Source of the DNA: Fidelibacterota bacterium
GTDB taxonomy: Bacteria > Fidelibacterota > Marinisomatia > SCGC-AAA003-L08 > JACNLC01
Assembly: GCA_013204025.1 (NCBI GenBank)
Contig: JABMOW010000018.1
Location: 1 to 64,000, forward strand
DNA: 64,000 nt
Direction of reading: 5' to 3'
The translations under genes and the position numbers were made by a program. Shown here in pieces: positions 38,526 through 45,383 of this stretch; the stretch's first letter is position 1; each line of letters opens with the position of its first letter. Under the pieces are notes generated by a model, which worked only from the letters and a program-made list of their open reading frames with translations, was not told the DNA's origin and ran no database searches.

Positions 38526-38548
38526 GCTTCGGTCTATTTCTTTCTGTT
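38521..38548 (+). terminator. Terminator of the recombinase remnant
   Basis: Stem AATAGGC / GTCTATT (38521-38527 and 38532-38538; one G-U pair) closed by a UUCG tetraloop and followed by a T-rich tail. It includes the recombinase stop codon. The T-run is interrupted, so efficiency is uncertain. Confidence 0.6.
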
Positions 38549-38582
38549 AATAATTATGATAAAAGTATTGTCATTCGTGTAT

Positions 38583-39386
38583 TCAGAGTTTAATTATCTT
38601 TGACCAATCTGCGAATTTCTCATCGAAAGAATATGATGCATTCGCAGGACTAGTAGATAGTAAAGTGAAGTAAGCTATTCCATCTAATCGACTATAATAT
38701 TTATTATAAAGTTTTTCAGCTTTTTGACCGTTAAATGCAATAATTTTGATTGTAGAATTTGTTTTGAGAAAACTTTCTAAGTCATTTGAAATTTCGTCTT
38801 TTATATCTGAGTCTAAACTAGTTTCTCTTATTCCTTTATGACAAACATCCCATACCGAAATGTTCTTATTAATCAGAAAACTAACCCTATCAGAATATGA
38901 ATCTTCATGGTGGGCATCGTGTAGGTTGTAAATTAATCTCCAGAATAAATTCCTAGGATTAGCATAGTACTGTTGACGTTTAAGCGATTCTTTTCCTGGC
39001 ATGGTCCCAAGAATTAGTACTCTAGGTTTCGGGCCGAGAATAGGAGGAAATGATTTTGAATAAACTAAATTACTAGATGATCTACTCTTGGGTTCAGTAT
39101 TTGTAGCTATAATAGTGATATTGTCAGTTCTCATATGAGGTGATTCAAGTCCAGACCAAGTAATATGAAGTTTATTATTTCTGATGTGAGATGAAAAATA
39201 TATCGAATCTTTATTTGGAAGTTCATTAGACTGAAAGGTAAAAACTTGAATCTCATTTGTTTTGTTTCGACAAACATTCACAACTAGTCTATCAAATAAA
39301 AATTTGTTTTTATACCGAACACGAAAACGATCACCTGAGTTCTCTCGGTATTCGGGAATATTTCTGTTTATTGTTTTTATTGACAT
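38583..39386 (-). CDS. Hypoxanthine/uracil-DNA glycosylase superfamily protein with N-terminal extension
   Basis: 267 residues with a strong ribosome binding site (AAAAAGGAGCCTAATATG). Residues 118-267 belong to the uracil-DNA-glycosylase superfamily and best match the hypoxanthine-DNA glycosylase group. Signatures are LILGTMPGKES (125-135), YYANPRNLFWR (140-150), VWDVC, NGQKAE and STSPANA (245-251). The first 115 residues are beta-rich and unlike the short stand-alone enzymes; I recognise no domain there. It would remove deaminated adenine from DNA. The gene is in an AT-rich island downstream of several small ORFs on the same strand. Confidence 0.78.
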   Translation of the reverse strand: MSIKTINRNIPEYRENSGDRFRVRYKNKFLFDRLVVNVCRNKTNEIQVFTFQSNELPNKDSIYFSSHIRNNKLHITWSGLESPHMRTDNITIIATNTEPKSRSSSNLVYSKSFPPILGPKPRVLILGTMPGKESLKRQQYYANPRNLFWRLIYNLHDAHHEDSYSDRVSFLINKNISVWDVCHKGIRETSLDSDIKDEISNDLESFLKTNSTIKIIAFNGQKAEKLYNKYYSRLDGIAYFTLLSTSPANASYSFDEKFADWSKIIKL

Positions 39387-39491
39387 ATTAGGCTCCTTTT
39401 TCTCGAGAATAATTTATTTCATACTACTTAACTATTTTTACAAAACGTAAGTTAAAATTTTCTGATAATTGATTTACTTTCATGGGTATAA

Positions 39492-40067
39492 TCAAATTTC
39501 CCCTAATTTTGATATCCATAAAGTGAAATTTTTATCCATTCGAAATTTATAAAACCCAGTTCTTAAAATAGACATAGTGGAACTTGAATTTATTAATATT
39601 GCTGCTAAATCACGGGCCACTGCAGAGCCACTTATGTTATTAGTTACAGATCCCTCCAAAATTTCAAGATTGAAAGAATAATTTTTTCTATTTCCAACCT
39701 TAGAAAATTCAAAGGAGTTTAATTCAATCGACCCATCGGTTTCACCCTCTTCTAATATTTCAAGTATTGCTGGTGTGGTGCTTTGCCAAATATTTGTGTA
39801 TTTACCTTGTGATCCTGCTGATGGATAATAGTTTGCCATATTAAGGCTCCTTTCTGTTTTTGTTTTTGGGGAATTTCTTCTGGATTTTTTCAATTCTGCA
39901 TTTCTTTCTCTTATTGCTCTGTTTAGACATTTCTTGGAATTGAATACTTCACCCGGAAAAGATTGTTCAAGTCGCCACTCTTGTTTGCCGTGTTGTTTAC
40001 CACAATAACCACAATAATGGCCAGTCCAAGATTGAGGGAAAATTCTAAAATATGGAAAGTTTGCCAT
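39492..40067 (-). CDS. Unknown protein, possibly two in-frame products
   Basis: 191 residues with a GAGGAG ribosome binding site. Residues 19-50 hold a Cys pattern (CGYCGKQHG ... SKKC) like a small zinc finger, followed by a very basic stretch (AELKKSRRNSPKTKTERS). At residue 77 an internal ATG (39839) has its own strong ribosome binding site. The product from there (about 115 residues, MANYYPSAG...) also opens with MAN like the full protein. The downstream part is beta-rich with no known family. Either one fused protein or two nested products are made. The gap to the next gene (39387-39491) holds only a weak 19-codon ORF at 39424-39483. Confidence 0.5.
   Translation of the reverse strand: MANFPYFRIFPQSWTGHYCGYCGKQHGKQEWRLEQSFPGEVFNSKKCLNRAIRERNAELKKSRRNSPKTKTERSLNMANYYPSAGSQGKYTNIWQSTTPAILEILEEGETDGSIELNSFEFSKVGNRKNYSFNLEILEGSVTNNISGSAVARDLAAILINSSSTMSILRTGFYKFRMDKNFTLWISKLGEI
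39847..39853 (-). promoter_or_regulatory. Internal ribosome binding site
   Basis: AAAGGAG on the minus strand, seven bases before an in-frame ATG at 39839. The surrounding AAAGGAGCCTTAATATG closely matches the leader of the glycosylase gene (AAAAAGGAGCCTAATATG), which suggests the internal start is used. Confidence 0.55.
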
Positions 40068-40099
40068 TTCAGTTGACTCCTCTTATTTTTTTGAATTCA

Positions 40100-40162
40100 T
40101 TAAAATGTGTTCAATTTGCCTGATAGTTTGAATAAAAGGTTGTGTAATTTGTTTTGATACAT
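40100..40162 (-). CDS. Mini-ORF, 20 codons
   Basis: ATG preceded by AAAAGGAGAATAAA, an excellent ribosome binding site. It encodes a 20-residue basic peptide beginning MYQNKLHNLLF. It is the third of three short ORFs on this strand before the 191-residue gene. Its stop overlaps the ATG of a five-codon ORF, after which GAGGAG leads into the next gene. It could be a leader peptide or a translational coupler. No homologue is recognised. Confidence 0.35.
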   Translation of the reverse strand: MYQNKLHNLLFKLSGKLNTF

Positions 40163-40179
40163 TTTATTCTCCTTTTGTT

Positions 40180-40305
40180 TTATGCAATATCCATGTGATG
40201 TAATTGCAGTTCGGAAGCCAGTGTTGGATTTTTGATAAACCAAGTTATATTTTGATACATTATCAACAACATAAGACTTTTTATTTTATCCTTATTTTTG
40301 ATCAA
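40180..40305 (-). CDS. Mini-ORF, 41 codons (TTG start)
   Basis: The TTG at 40305 follows the preceding mini-ORF stop with no gap, and AAGGAG lies six bases upstream. The 41-residue product (MIKNKDKIKSL..., one Trp, hydrophobic middle LMLLIM) has no known family. The tight arrangement and ribosome binding site argue for translation; the length and AT-rich sequence argue for caution. Confidence 0.35.
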   Translation of the reverse strand: MIKNKDKIKSLMLLIMYQNITWFIKNPTLASELQLHHMDIA

Positions 40306-40374
40306 TTATTTCTCCTTATCAATTTTTCGATGTTGGAATATACAACAGGCACCAATGAATCGTTTAACATTCAT
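40306..40374 (-). CDS. Mini-ORF, 22 codons
   Basis: ATG at 40374 with AAAAAGGAGTTTTAAC just upstream. It encodes MNVKRFIGACCIFQHR followed by six further residues, with a Cys-Cys pair. It is the first visible member of the minus-strand chain of short ORFs. The 150 bases before it (40375-40526) hold no gene that I can support and may contain the promoter. Confidence 0.35.
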   Translation of the reverse strand: MNVKRFIGACCIFQHRKIDKEK

Positions 40375-40526
40375 GTTAAAACTCCTTTTTTGTTGATGAT
40401 TATGTCCATTCCATTGAATCCTGGACATTCTTTTTTCAAGATGTGCAGATAATGAGGATAGACACATTAATTTACGCAGTTTTCTTCTTTACTGGTATCT
40501 GGAAAATATACATTTTACATCTCAAA

Positions 40527-40805
40527 TCAAGAGTCTTTCCAGTTCCACCATTTCAGTTTTTCAGCGTCTCGTTCAAGTTCATCTGTTTCTGCAAAATAGA
40601 CGGCACACCTGAAAACGTATAGAAGACATCTATCCTGTACCTGGCCTGCGAAATCATTGGATGATCGGTATAATTCTTCAGGGTTTCGTCCTTTCAATTC
40701 ATGGACAGTGGTAATCCCAATATTGATCAAATCCTGGGCGATGGATTTCCCAACGCCTGGGATGGTCATCAGTTCGGACTTTACAGAATTAGTTTCACGC
40801 TTCAT
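40527..40805 (-). CDS. Helix-hairpin-helix (Cdd1 / pathogenicity locus family) protein
   Basis: 92 residues from the ATG at 40805, 16 bases after the cupin stop. IPGVGKSIAQDLINIGI (residues about 14-30) is a helix-hairpin-helix, followed by VHELKGRNPEELY, DRCLLYVFRCAVYFAE and KWWNWKD. These are the hallmarks of the small Cdd1 family (pathogenicity locus). The role is unknown; helix-hairpin-helix domains commonly bind nucleic acid non-specifically. It is the last gene of the riboswitch-headed operon. Confidence 0.8.
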   Translation of the reverse strand: MKRETNSVKSELMTIPGVGKSIAQDLINIGITTVHELKGRNPEELYRSSNDFAGQVQDRCLLYVFRCAVYFAETDELERDAEKLKWWNWKDS

Positions 40806-40821
40806 AGACTTATCTCTATCC

Positions 40822-41337
40822 CTACTTATCCATTGAATCCTGTGACAGGTATTTTTTGTCCCAGTATTTTTCAGGTTCTTCTTCATCGGTGAGATAATGA
40901 ACTTCATTTTTATGTTGAAACATATTTTTCTGTTTCCTGATGTAAATTTTATCTGAATCGGGATATTCCACAATATCATTTTCATCATTTACAGATAGGG
41001 CGAAGAATTTGAAATCCTTGTGAGTATGATTATAAAACTGGTGAGCATTTTCTTCCGATAATCCGAAATGAATGATGTCACCGGAAGTCACCTCACGGTA
41101 CTGATTATTTTGTCGTAACATGGCTTTACCATCCAGCACAATGAAGAGTTCTTCCTCATGTCGATGGAAATGATAAGGGCAGGAAAACATACCCGGAGAC
41201 AGAATTTCAACATGAAATCCTAACTTTTTGGCTCCCATCTCGGCTGAAAATTCTGCTGATTCTCCCTGATATTTATCTCCTGCTGACCAGCGCTCAAACT
41301 GTAGACCAGATAAATTTTTAATGTTATTCCAATTCAT
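40822..41337 (-). CDS. Cupin-domain protein
   Basis: 171 residues from the ATG at 41337, which has GGGAG five bases upstream. Longer readings upstream run into the symporter gene and look non-coding. The cupin metal site is HFHRHEEELFIVLDG (about residues 76-90), with a later histidine in ENAHQFYNH. The C-terminal 45 residues are charged and extend beyond the barrel. It is a small-molecule-binding or dioxygenase-type cupin; the substrate is unknown. It starts 25 bases after the symporter. Confidence 0.78.
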   Translation of the reverse strand: MNWNNIKNLSGLQFERWSAGDKYQGESAEFSAEMGAKKLGFHVEILSPGMFSCPYHFHRHEEELFIVLDGKAMLRQNNQYREVTSGDIIHFGLSEENAHQFYNHTHKDFKFFALSVNDENDIVEYPDSDKIYIRKQKNMFQHKNEVHYLTDEEEPEKYWDKKYLSQDSMDK

Positions 41338-41362
41338 AATACTCCCTGTCAATGTTAGAAAA

Positions 41363-42715
41363 TTATCTGTTTTTTCGTAAAATATAAAACAACGCTCCAC
41401 TCGCCAGCAATCCCGGATACATGGGTTCAATACTGAGTGGATATTGAGGCCAACCATCTAGCGAATTGGCCATCCCCATCGCATACCATACGCCCGATAC
41501 GAAAAGAGGAAAGACCATAACCAAAAGAGGATATTTTATTTTCTGATTGTACATCGCGCCAATAATTGGGATGAGCAACACCGGTACGGCAAATGTGCCC
41601 ATTGTGTACCAGATATCCAGAACATGGGTAAACCGACTGGCGATGATGATTGCAATGATCCCGGTGATCACTAATCCAGATCGTACAAGATTCACTCTTG
41701 ATCTTTCACTATTTGTGGGATTAAACAACTGTGGAATATCTTTACCGATGGTGAAGGCGGATATGAACGTGTAACTGTCAATAGTGGACATAATAATCGA
41801 CAGCAGCGCCACAAAAAATATTCCCCGAAAAACAGGGGAGAGAACCGTTTCTGCCAATGCTAAATACGCATTATCTGATCCCGCAGGCAGAATCGCCAGT
41901 GCGTAAATACCGGTCATCACGCTCATCATGTCAAAGATAATCCAAAATCCAATGGAAATAAGTATTCCACGACGAACGGTACGATCGGAATTCCCCGCAT
42001 AGCATCGCTGGTAAAATCCTGGATCTATAAACGTCATCATAGCAATGAATCCCCAAATGAGGATATACGACCAGGAAAAATTACCAGGGATATCGAATGC
42101 GTAATCAGGCGTGTGGGTAAGTAGAAAGTCTGTTCCTCCATATTGTCTGACAAGCATGATAAGGATCATACCGAACCCACCAAACATGAGGATGAACTGT
42201 AGCTTATCTGTACGAACAACGGACTGGAATCCACCAGAAAACGCATAGACGATTGAGAACCCGGCAGCCATCACAATAGCCCAGAATTCGGGGAGATGAA
42301 AAATGAACGTGAACATACCGCCAGCCATTTTGATGTAGGGAGCAGGGGATGCCAGTAGAAGTACAAACAACGCAGCCAGAACGCCGGGCCACTTTCCATA
42401 TTTGAGATGGATGAACTCAGGAATTGTGCGGATATTTAGCGCAGAGATGCGAGGGGCGATCCATTTTAGAAAAATGAATCCTGCCAAATAATAAAATACA
42501 CCAAAGATCACCCACGTGGAAATACCGTGCTCAAAGGATACTCGTCCCACTTCCAGAATCCCGCCATACCAGGTCGTCACCAGGGTTGCCACGAATGCAG
42601 GGAGAGTGAGCTTCCGTCCTGCAAACAGAAAAGATTCTGTATCTGTTTCGGATCGTTTCCAGAATCCTGCAATAAGAATTACCAGCAGGTAGATAATGAT
42701 GATGGATTGAATCAT
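41363..42715 (-). CDS. Sodium:solute symporter family transporter, candidate thiamin-related permease
   Basis: 450 residues with about 13 membrane helices. SSS family signs include the start (IIIYLLVILIAGFWKR), FVATLVTTWYGGILEVGR and STIDSYTFISAFTIGKDI (the Na2-site region). It lies 39 bases downstream of a TonB receptor that is preceded by a TPP riboswitch, so both are probably on one thiamin-regulated transcript. The inferred substrate is thiamin or one of its pyrimidine or thiazole precursors, moved across the inner membrane with sodium. The family alone does not indicate this. Confidence 0.85.
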   Translation of the reverse strand: MIQSIIIIYLLVILIAGFWKRSETDTESFLFAGRKLTLPAFVATLVTTWYGGILEVGRVSFEHGISTWVIFGVFYYLAGFIFLKWIAPRISALNIRTIPEFIHLKYGKWPGVLAALFVLLLASPAPYIKMAGGMFTFIFHLPEFWAIVMAAGFSIVYAFSGGFQSVVRTDKLQFILMFGGFGMILIMLVRQYGGTDFLLTHTPDYAFDIPGNFSWSYILIWGFIAMMTFIDPGFYQRCYAGNSDRTVRRGILISIGFWIIFDMMSVMTGIYALAILPAGSDNAYLALAETVLSPVFRGIFFVALLSIIMSTIDSYTFISAFTIGKDIPQLFNPTNSERSRVNLVRSGLVITGIIAIIIASRFTHVLDIWYTMGTFAVPVLLIPIIGAMYNQKIKYPLLVMVFPLFVSGVWYAMGMANSLDGWPQYPLSIEPMYPGLLASGALFYILRKNR

Positions 42716-42754
42716 GATCTAATTGATAATATCGGAGAAATCATTGGACAAAAA

Positions 42755-45070
42755 TTAAAATAAATACTCAAGTTCAACGGTGGCGTTTCGAGTGGCACCG
42801 GGCCAGTAATATCCATCCCAATATTCGTATCCGTATGTCTCATAGAGGGTATCGAAAACGTTGTTGACTTTGATTCGCACTGTCCACATATCTGATGTCA
42901 ACCACCAGCCCAGATTCGTGGTCCAACGCGGATCGATAGACAAAGATCTTGTGTTTGCGCTGTCGATAAACTGGCGACCCACATATTTACTGATGACAGA
43001 AATACCCGTAAACGGTTCAGGGGAGTATTGCACCGTCAGGTTCACCAATTCTTGTGGGACATTTGGGAGCTGGTTTTGCTTATGAGTTCCAGTGTGATAG
43101 GTTGCAGAGGTGATGGATCCGTTCATTTCTAAAACCAAGGTTTCTACTGGTTTAAAGACGAGTTCGAATTCAATACCTTTATGGATAGTCTCATCAGCAG
43201 TAACAATATTAAACTCTGTTTCTTCAAAATCGTAAATATCAGAAATGATCTCATTTTGGTACGTCATATGATAGTAATTCAACTTAATTGAGTGGAAGGT
43301 CTTCTTATGAGAAAACCCCAATTCGGTATCGAACACTTTTTCTGGTTGAGCGGCTTTTACGGTAGCACCAACACTATCAGCTTTAAAAATTTGTACGTCG
43401 GAAGGTTCCTTTTGTGCGGTGCCATATGATCCGAATACGGTAGTCAGGTTATCTACTTTATAGGTGAAACCCAAGCGTGGATTGAAAAAATCCCATTTTG
43501 CCGCGATATCTACACCGTTGAAATGGCCTATAGATTTTTGGATCAACGTCCAGTCATGATGCTGATATTGGAGGTCACCCGTCACAATCGTTCTTTCATT
43601 TGCATTCCAGACAGTTTGTGCGAAAAGGGTCGCAGAGGATTTTTCTCCATCAAAATCATAGTATCGAAACCAGTCAGGCATGATCGAAGTCAATGTAACA
43701 TCAGAAAAATTTGATACTTCACCGTAGTGATGCCCGGTATATTTTCGAAGTTCTGCGCCTACATCAAAGCGGAAATCTGACATCTCCATTGTTATCATTG
43801 GGGTCGTGCCGAAATATTGGTTAGTGATCCATTTTCGGCGAAGAAGATCGGTGGTCATCGCCGACTCGTCCTCATCAGTCCATGTATCGTTAATATCCAA
43901 ATTATACGAGTAAAAATCAACGCTGGATTTAGCCACTTCGTAAAATCCACTACCGGTAACCAGATAGGCTGTGTTTCGGAATACCAAGTTTTTTCTGATG
44001 GGATAAAACGAGTTCAGAGAATAGATCTGTTGTAAAAAATCATCAGTGAATGGGGTGGTCCATTCCATTTTTCCAGTGCGTTTGAGACGATCATCAACCA
44101 TATCGCGAGAGATACCATCCCACTGTAAACGACTGACTTCTTTACCGATAAGTGCGCGGAACTGGTGAGTGATTTTATCAGATTGATATTCTATCCCTCC
44201 AAAGAAAGACTGTTGATCAGATTGGGAATCATCTCGGTAGCCGTCTGATTGAAGCAGAGTAAAGCGACTCGTAAAATGGACTTTACCATCCAGCATCTCA
44301 TTTGAGAAATATTGTGTCCGGTACTTGCGTGTATTATAAGCACCGATGCTTGAAGAAACGGAAAGCTGCTCTCGGGGATGTGTAATTTGAGTCACCACGT
44401 TCACTGATCCTCCGAACGCTGCCGTACCATACAGGCTGTTCCCGATACCACGTTGGATTTCCACAACCGACGCATCGCTTAAAATATCTCCATGATCCAC
44501 CCAATACACTTGATGGCTCTCATTATCGTTCAGAGAAACACCATCCAGCATGACGGCTATCCGGCTCTGATCAAAACCGCGGATGGAAAGATAAGAGTAT
44601 CCCGTGCCATTTCCTGATTCGCTATACGCATAAATGCCAGGCTCGGATGACAGGACCATTGGGGCGTCCTCTGTTGAGTAGCGAAGTGATATTTCATCCG
44701 GTGTAACGATCGAAAAAGAAACTGGAGTAACGCCTTCTATTGTTCTGGTGGCGGAGATGGTTATATCAGGCAGATTAATTCGTCGGGGGTTCATTTCGAT
44801 GATAATGTTCACTCCAGGACCGATATACTTTACAGGTTCGTAACCGATGTGAGTAAAAGTTATCATGACTTCGTCCTCGGATGTTACAAGACTAAACTGA
44901 CCATTTGTGTTGGTCATCGAGCCTGTATTGTCATCAAGGACAACATTTACATGACTGATGGGAAGTCCGGTGGTTTTATCGAGGACTCTACCATTAGGTG
45001 AAGGCCCACCCCATAAAAAAGGAACAATAATAAAAAGAATGAATATCCGGAAAGATAGATTTTGAAGCAT
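42755..45070 (-). CDS. TonB-dependent receptor, probable thiamin (precursor) uptake
   Basis: 771 residues from the ATG at 45070. A longer frame from 45094 lies inside the riboswitch and is rejected. Order: signal peptide; carboxypeptidase-regulatory-like domain (GRVLDKTTGLPISHVNVVLDD, residues about 26-95); plug with VMLDGVSLNDNESHQVYW and VEIQRGIGNSLYGTAAFGGSVNV; barrel ending ATVELEYLF. A GGAGG site eight bases upstream is part of the riboswitch. Thiamin-regulated TonB receptors (OMR1 type) are known in Bacteroidota, and the riboswitch is the main evidence for substrate here. Confidence 0.9.
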   Translation of the reverse strand: MLQNLSFRIFILFIIVPFLWGGPSPNGRVLDKTTGLPISHVNVVLDDNTGSMTNTNGQFSLVTSEDEVMITFTHIGYEPVKYIGPGVNIIIEMNPRRINLPDITISATRTIEGVTPVSFSIVTPDEISLRYSTEDAPMVLSSEPGIYAYSESGNGTGYSYLSIRGFDQSRIAVMLDGVSLNDNESHQVYWVDHGDILSDASVVEIQRGIGNSLYGTAAFGGSVNVVTQITHPREQLSVSSSIGAYNTRKYRTQYFSNEMLDGKVHFTSRFTLLQSDGYRDDSQSDQQSFFGGIEYQSDKITHQFRALIGKEVSRLQWDGISRDMVDDRLKRTGKMEWTTPFTDDFLQQIYSLNSFYPIRKNLVFRNTAYLVTGSGFYEVAKSSVDFYSYNLDINDTWTDEDESAMTTDLLRRKWITNQYFGTTPMITMEMSDFRFDVGAELRKYTGHHYGEVSNFSDVTLTSIMPDWFRYYDFDGEKSSATLFAQTVWNANERTIVTGDLQYQHHDWTLIQKSIGHFNGVDIAAKWDFFNPRLGFTYKVDNLTTVFGSYGTAQKEPSDVQIFKADSVGATVKAAQPEKVFDTELGFSHKKTFHSIKLNYYHMTYQNEIISDIYDFEETEFNIVTADETIHKGIEFELVFKPVETLVLEMNGSITSATYHTGTHKQNQLPNVPQELVNLTVQYSPEPFTGISVISKYVGRQFIDSANTRSLSIDPRWTTNLGWWLTSDMWTVRIKVNNVFDTLYETYGYEYWDGYYWPGATRNATVELEYLF

Positions 45071-45076
45071 TTTGTT

Positions 45077-45177
45077 TTCCTCCGCTAGCATCATCTAGAT
45101 CAGGTTCAAGGGTATGTTCTCAGACATTCATCATGTGGCAGTTTCTGTTTTTACTGCATGAATGACACCCCTAACAG
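45077..45177 (-). promoter_or_regulatory. TPP (thi-box) riboswitch
   Basis: On the minus strand the conserved elements appear in order: GGGGTGTC, an extended P3 arm (CATTCATGCAGT pairing with ACTGC...ATGAATG), CTGAGA, ATACCC, GAACCTGATCTAGATGATGC and TAGCGGAGG. This is the TPP aptamer with minor changes (CTAGATGATGCTAGCG for CTGGATAATGCCAGCG, which keeps the pairing). The GGAGG at 45079-45083 is both the aptamer's last segment and the ribosome binding site of the receptor gene. Ligand binding would therefore block translation. Confidence 0.95.
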
Positions 45178-45383
45178 ACCTGAAAAATTACGGATACTGA
45201 ATATGAATACGCAAAAGGCTATCCAACTCTCCAATATTCGGATTTATGTCACCTGAACATCAATGCATATCTCCTGAAAATCATTGCCTGATATTCATAA
45301 GATTCAGTGTAATTTTAACTGCAACAAAGAAAATCAATTTGGTGCCTTCAATACAAGATATAAACTCATATAAAAATTTAAAA

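Noticed and set aside
40204-40452. 82-codon plus-strand ORF in the AT-rich island
   Set aside because: No ribosome binding site, low-complexity hydrophobic product, and it is antisense to the better supported chain of short ORFs.
41338-41457. 40-residue N-terminal extension of the cupin protein
   Set aside because: It lies mostly inside the symporter gene in another frame, and the ATG at 41337 has a good ribosome binding site.
45071-45094. Receptor start at the ATG at 45094
   Set aside because: These codons are part of the TPP aptamer; the ATG at 45070 has a correctly spaced ribosome binding site and begins the signal peptide.
45246-45383. 46-residue N-terminal extension of the OmpA/PD40 protein
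   Set aside because: The signal peptide begins at the ATG at 45384; the upstream frame lacks coding character.
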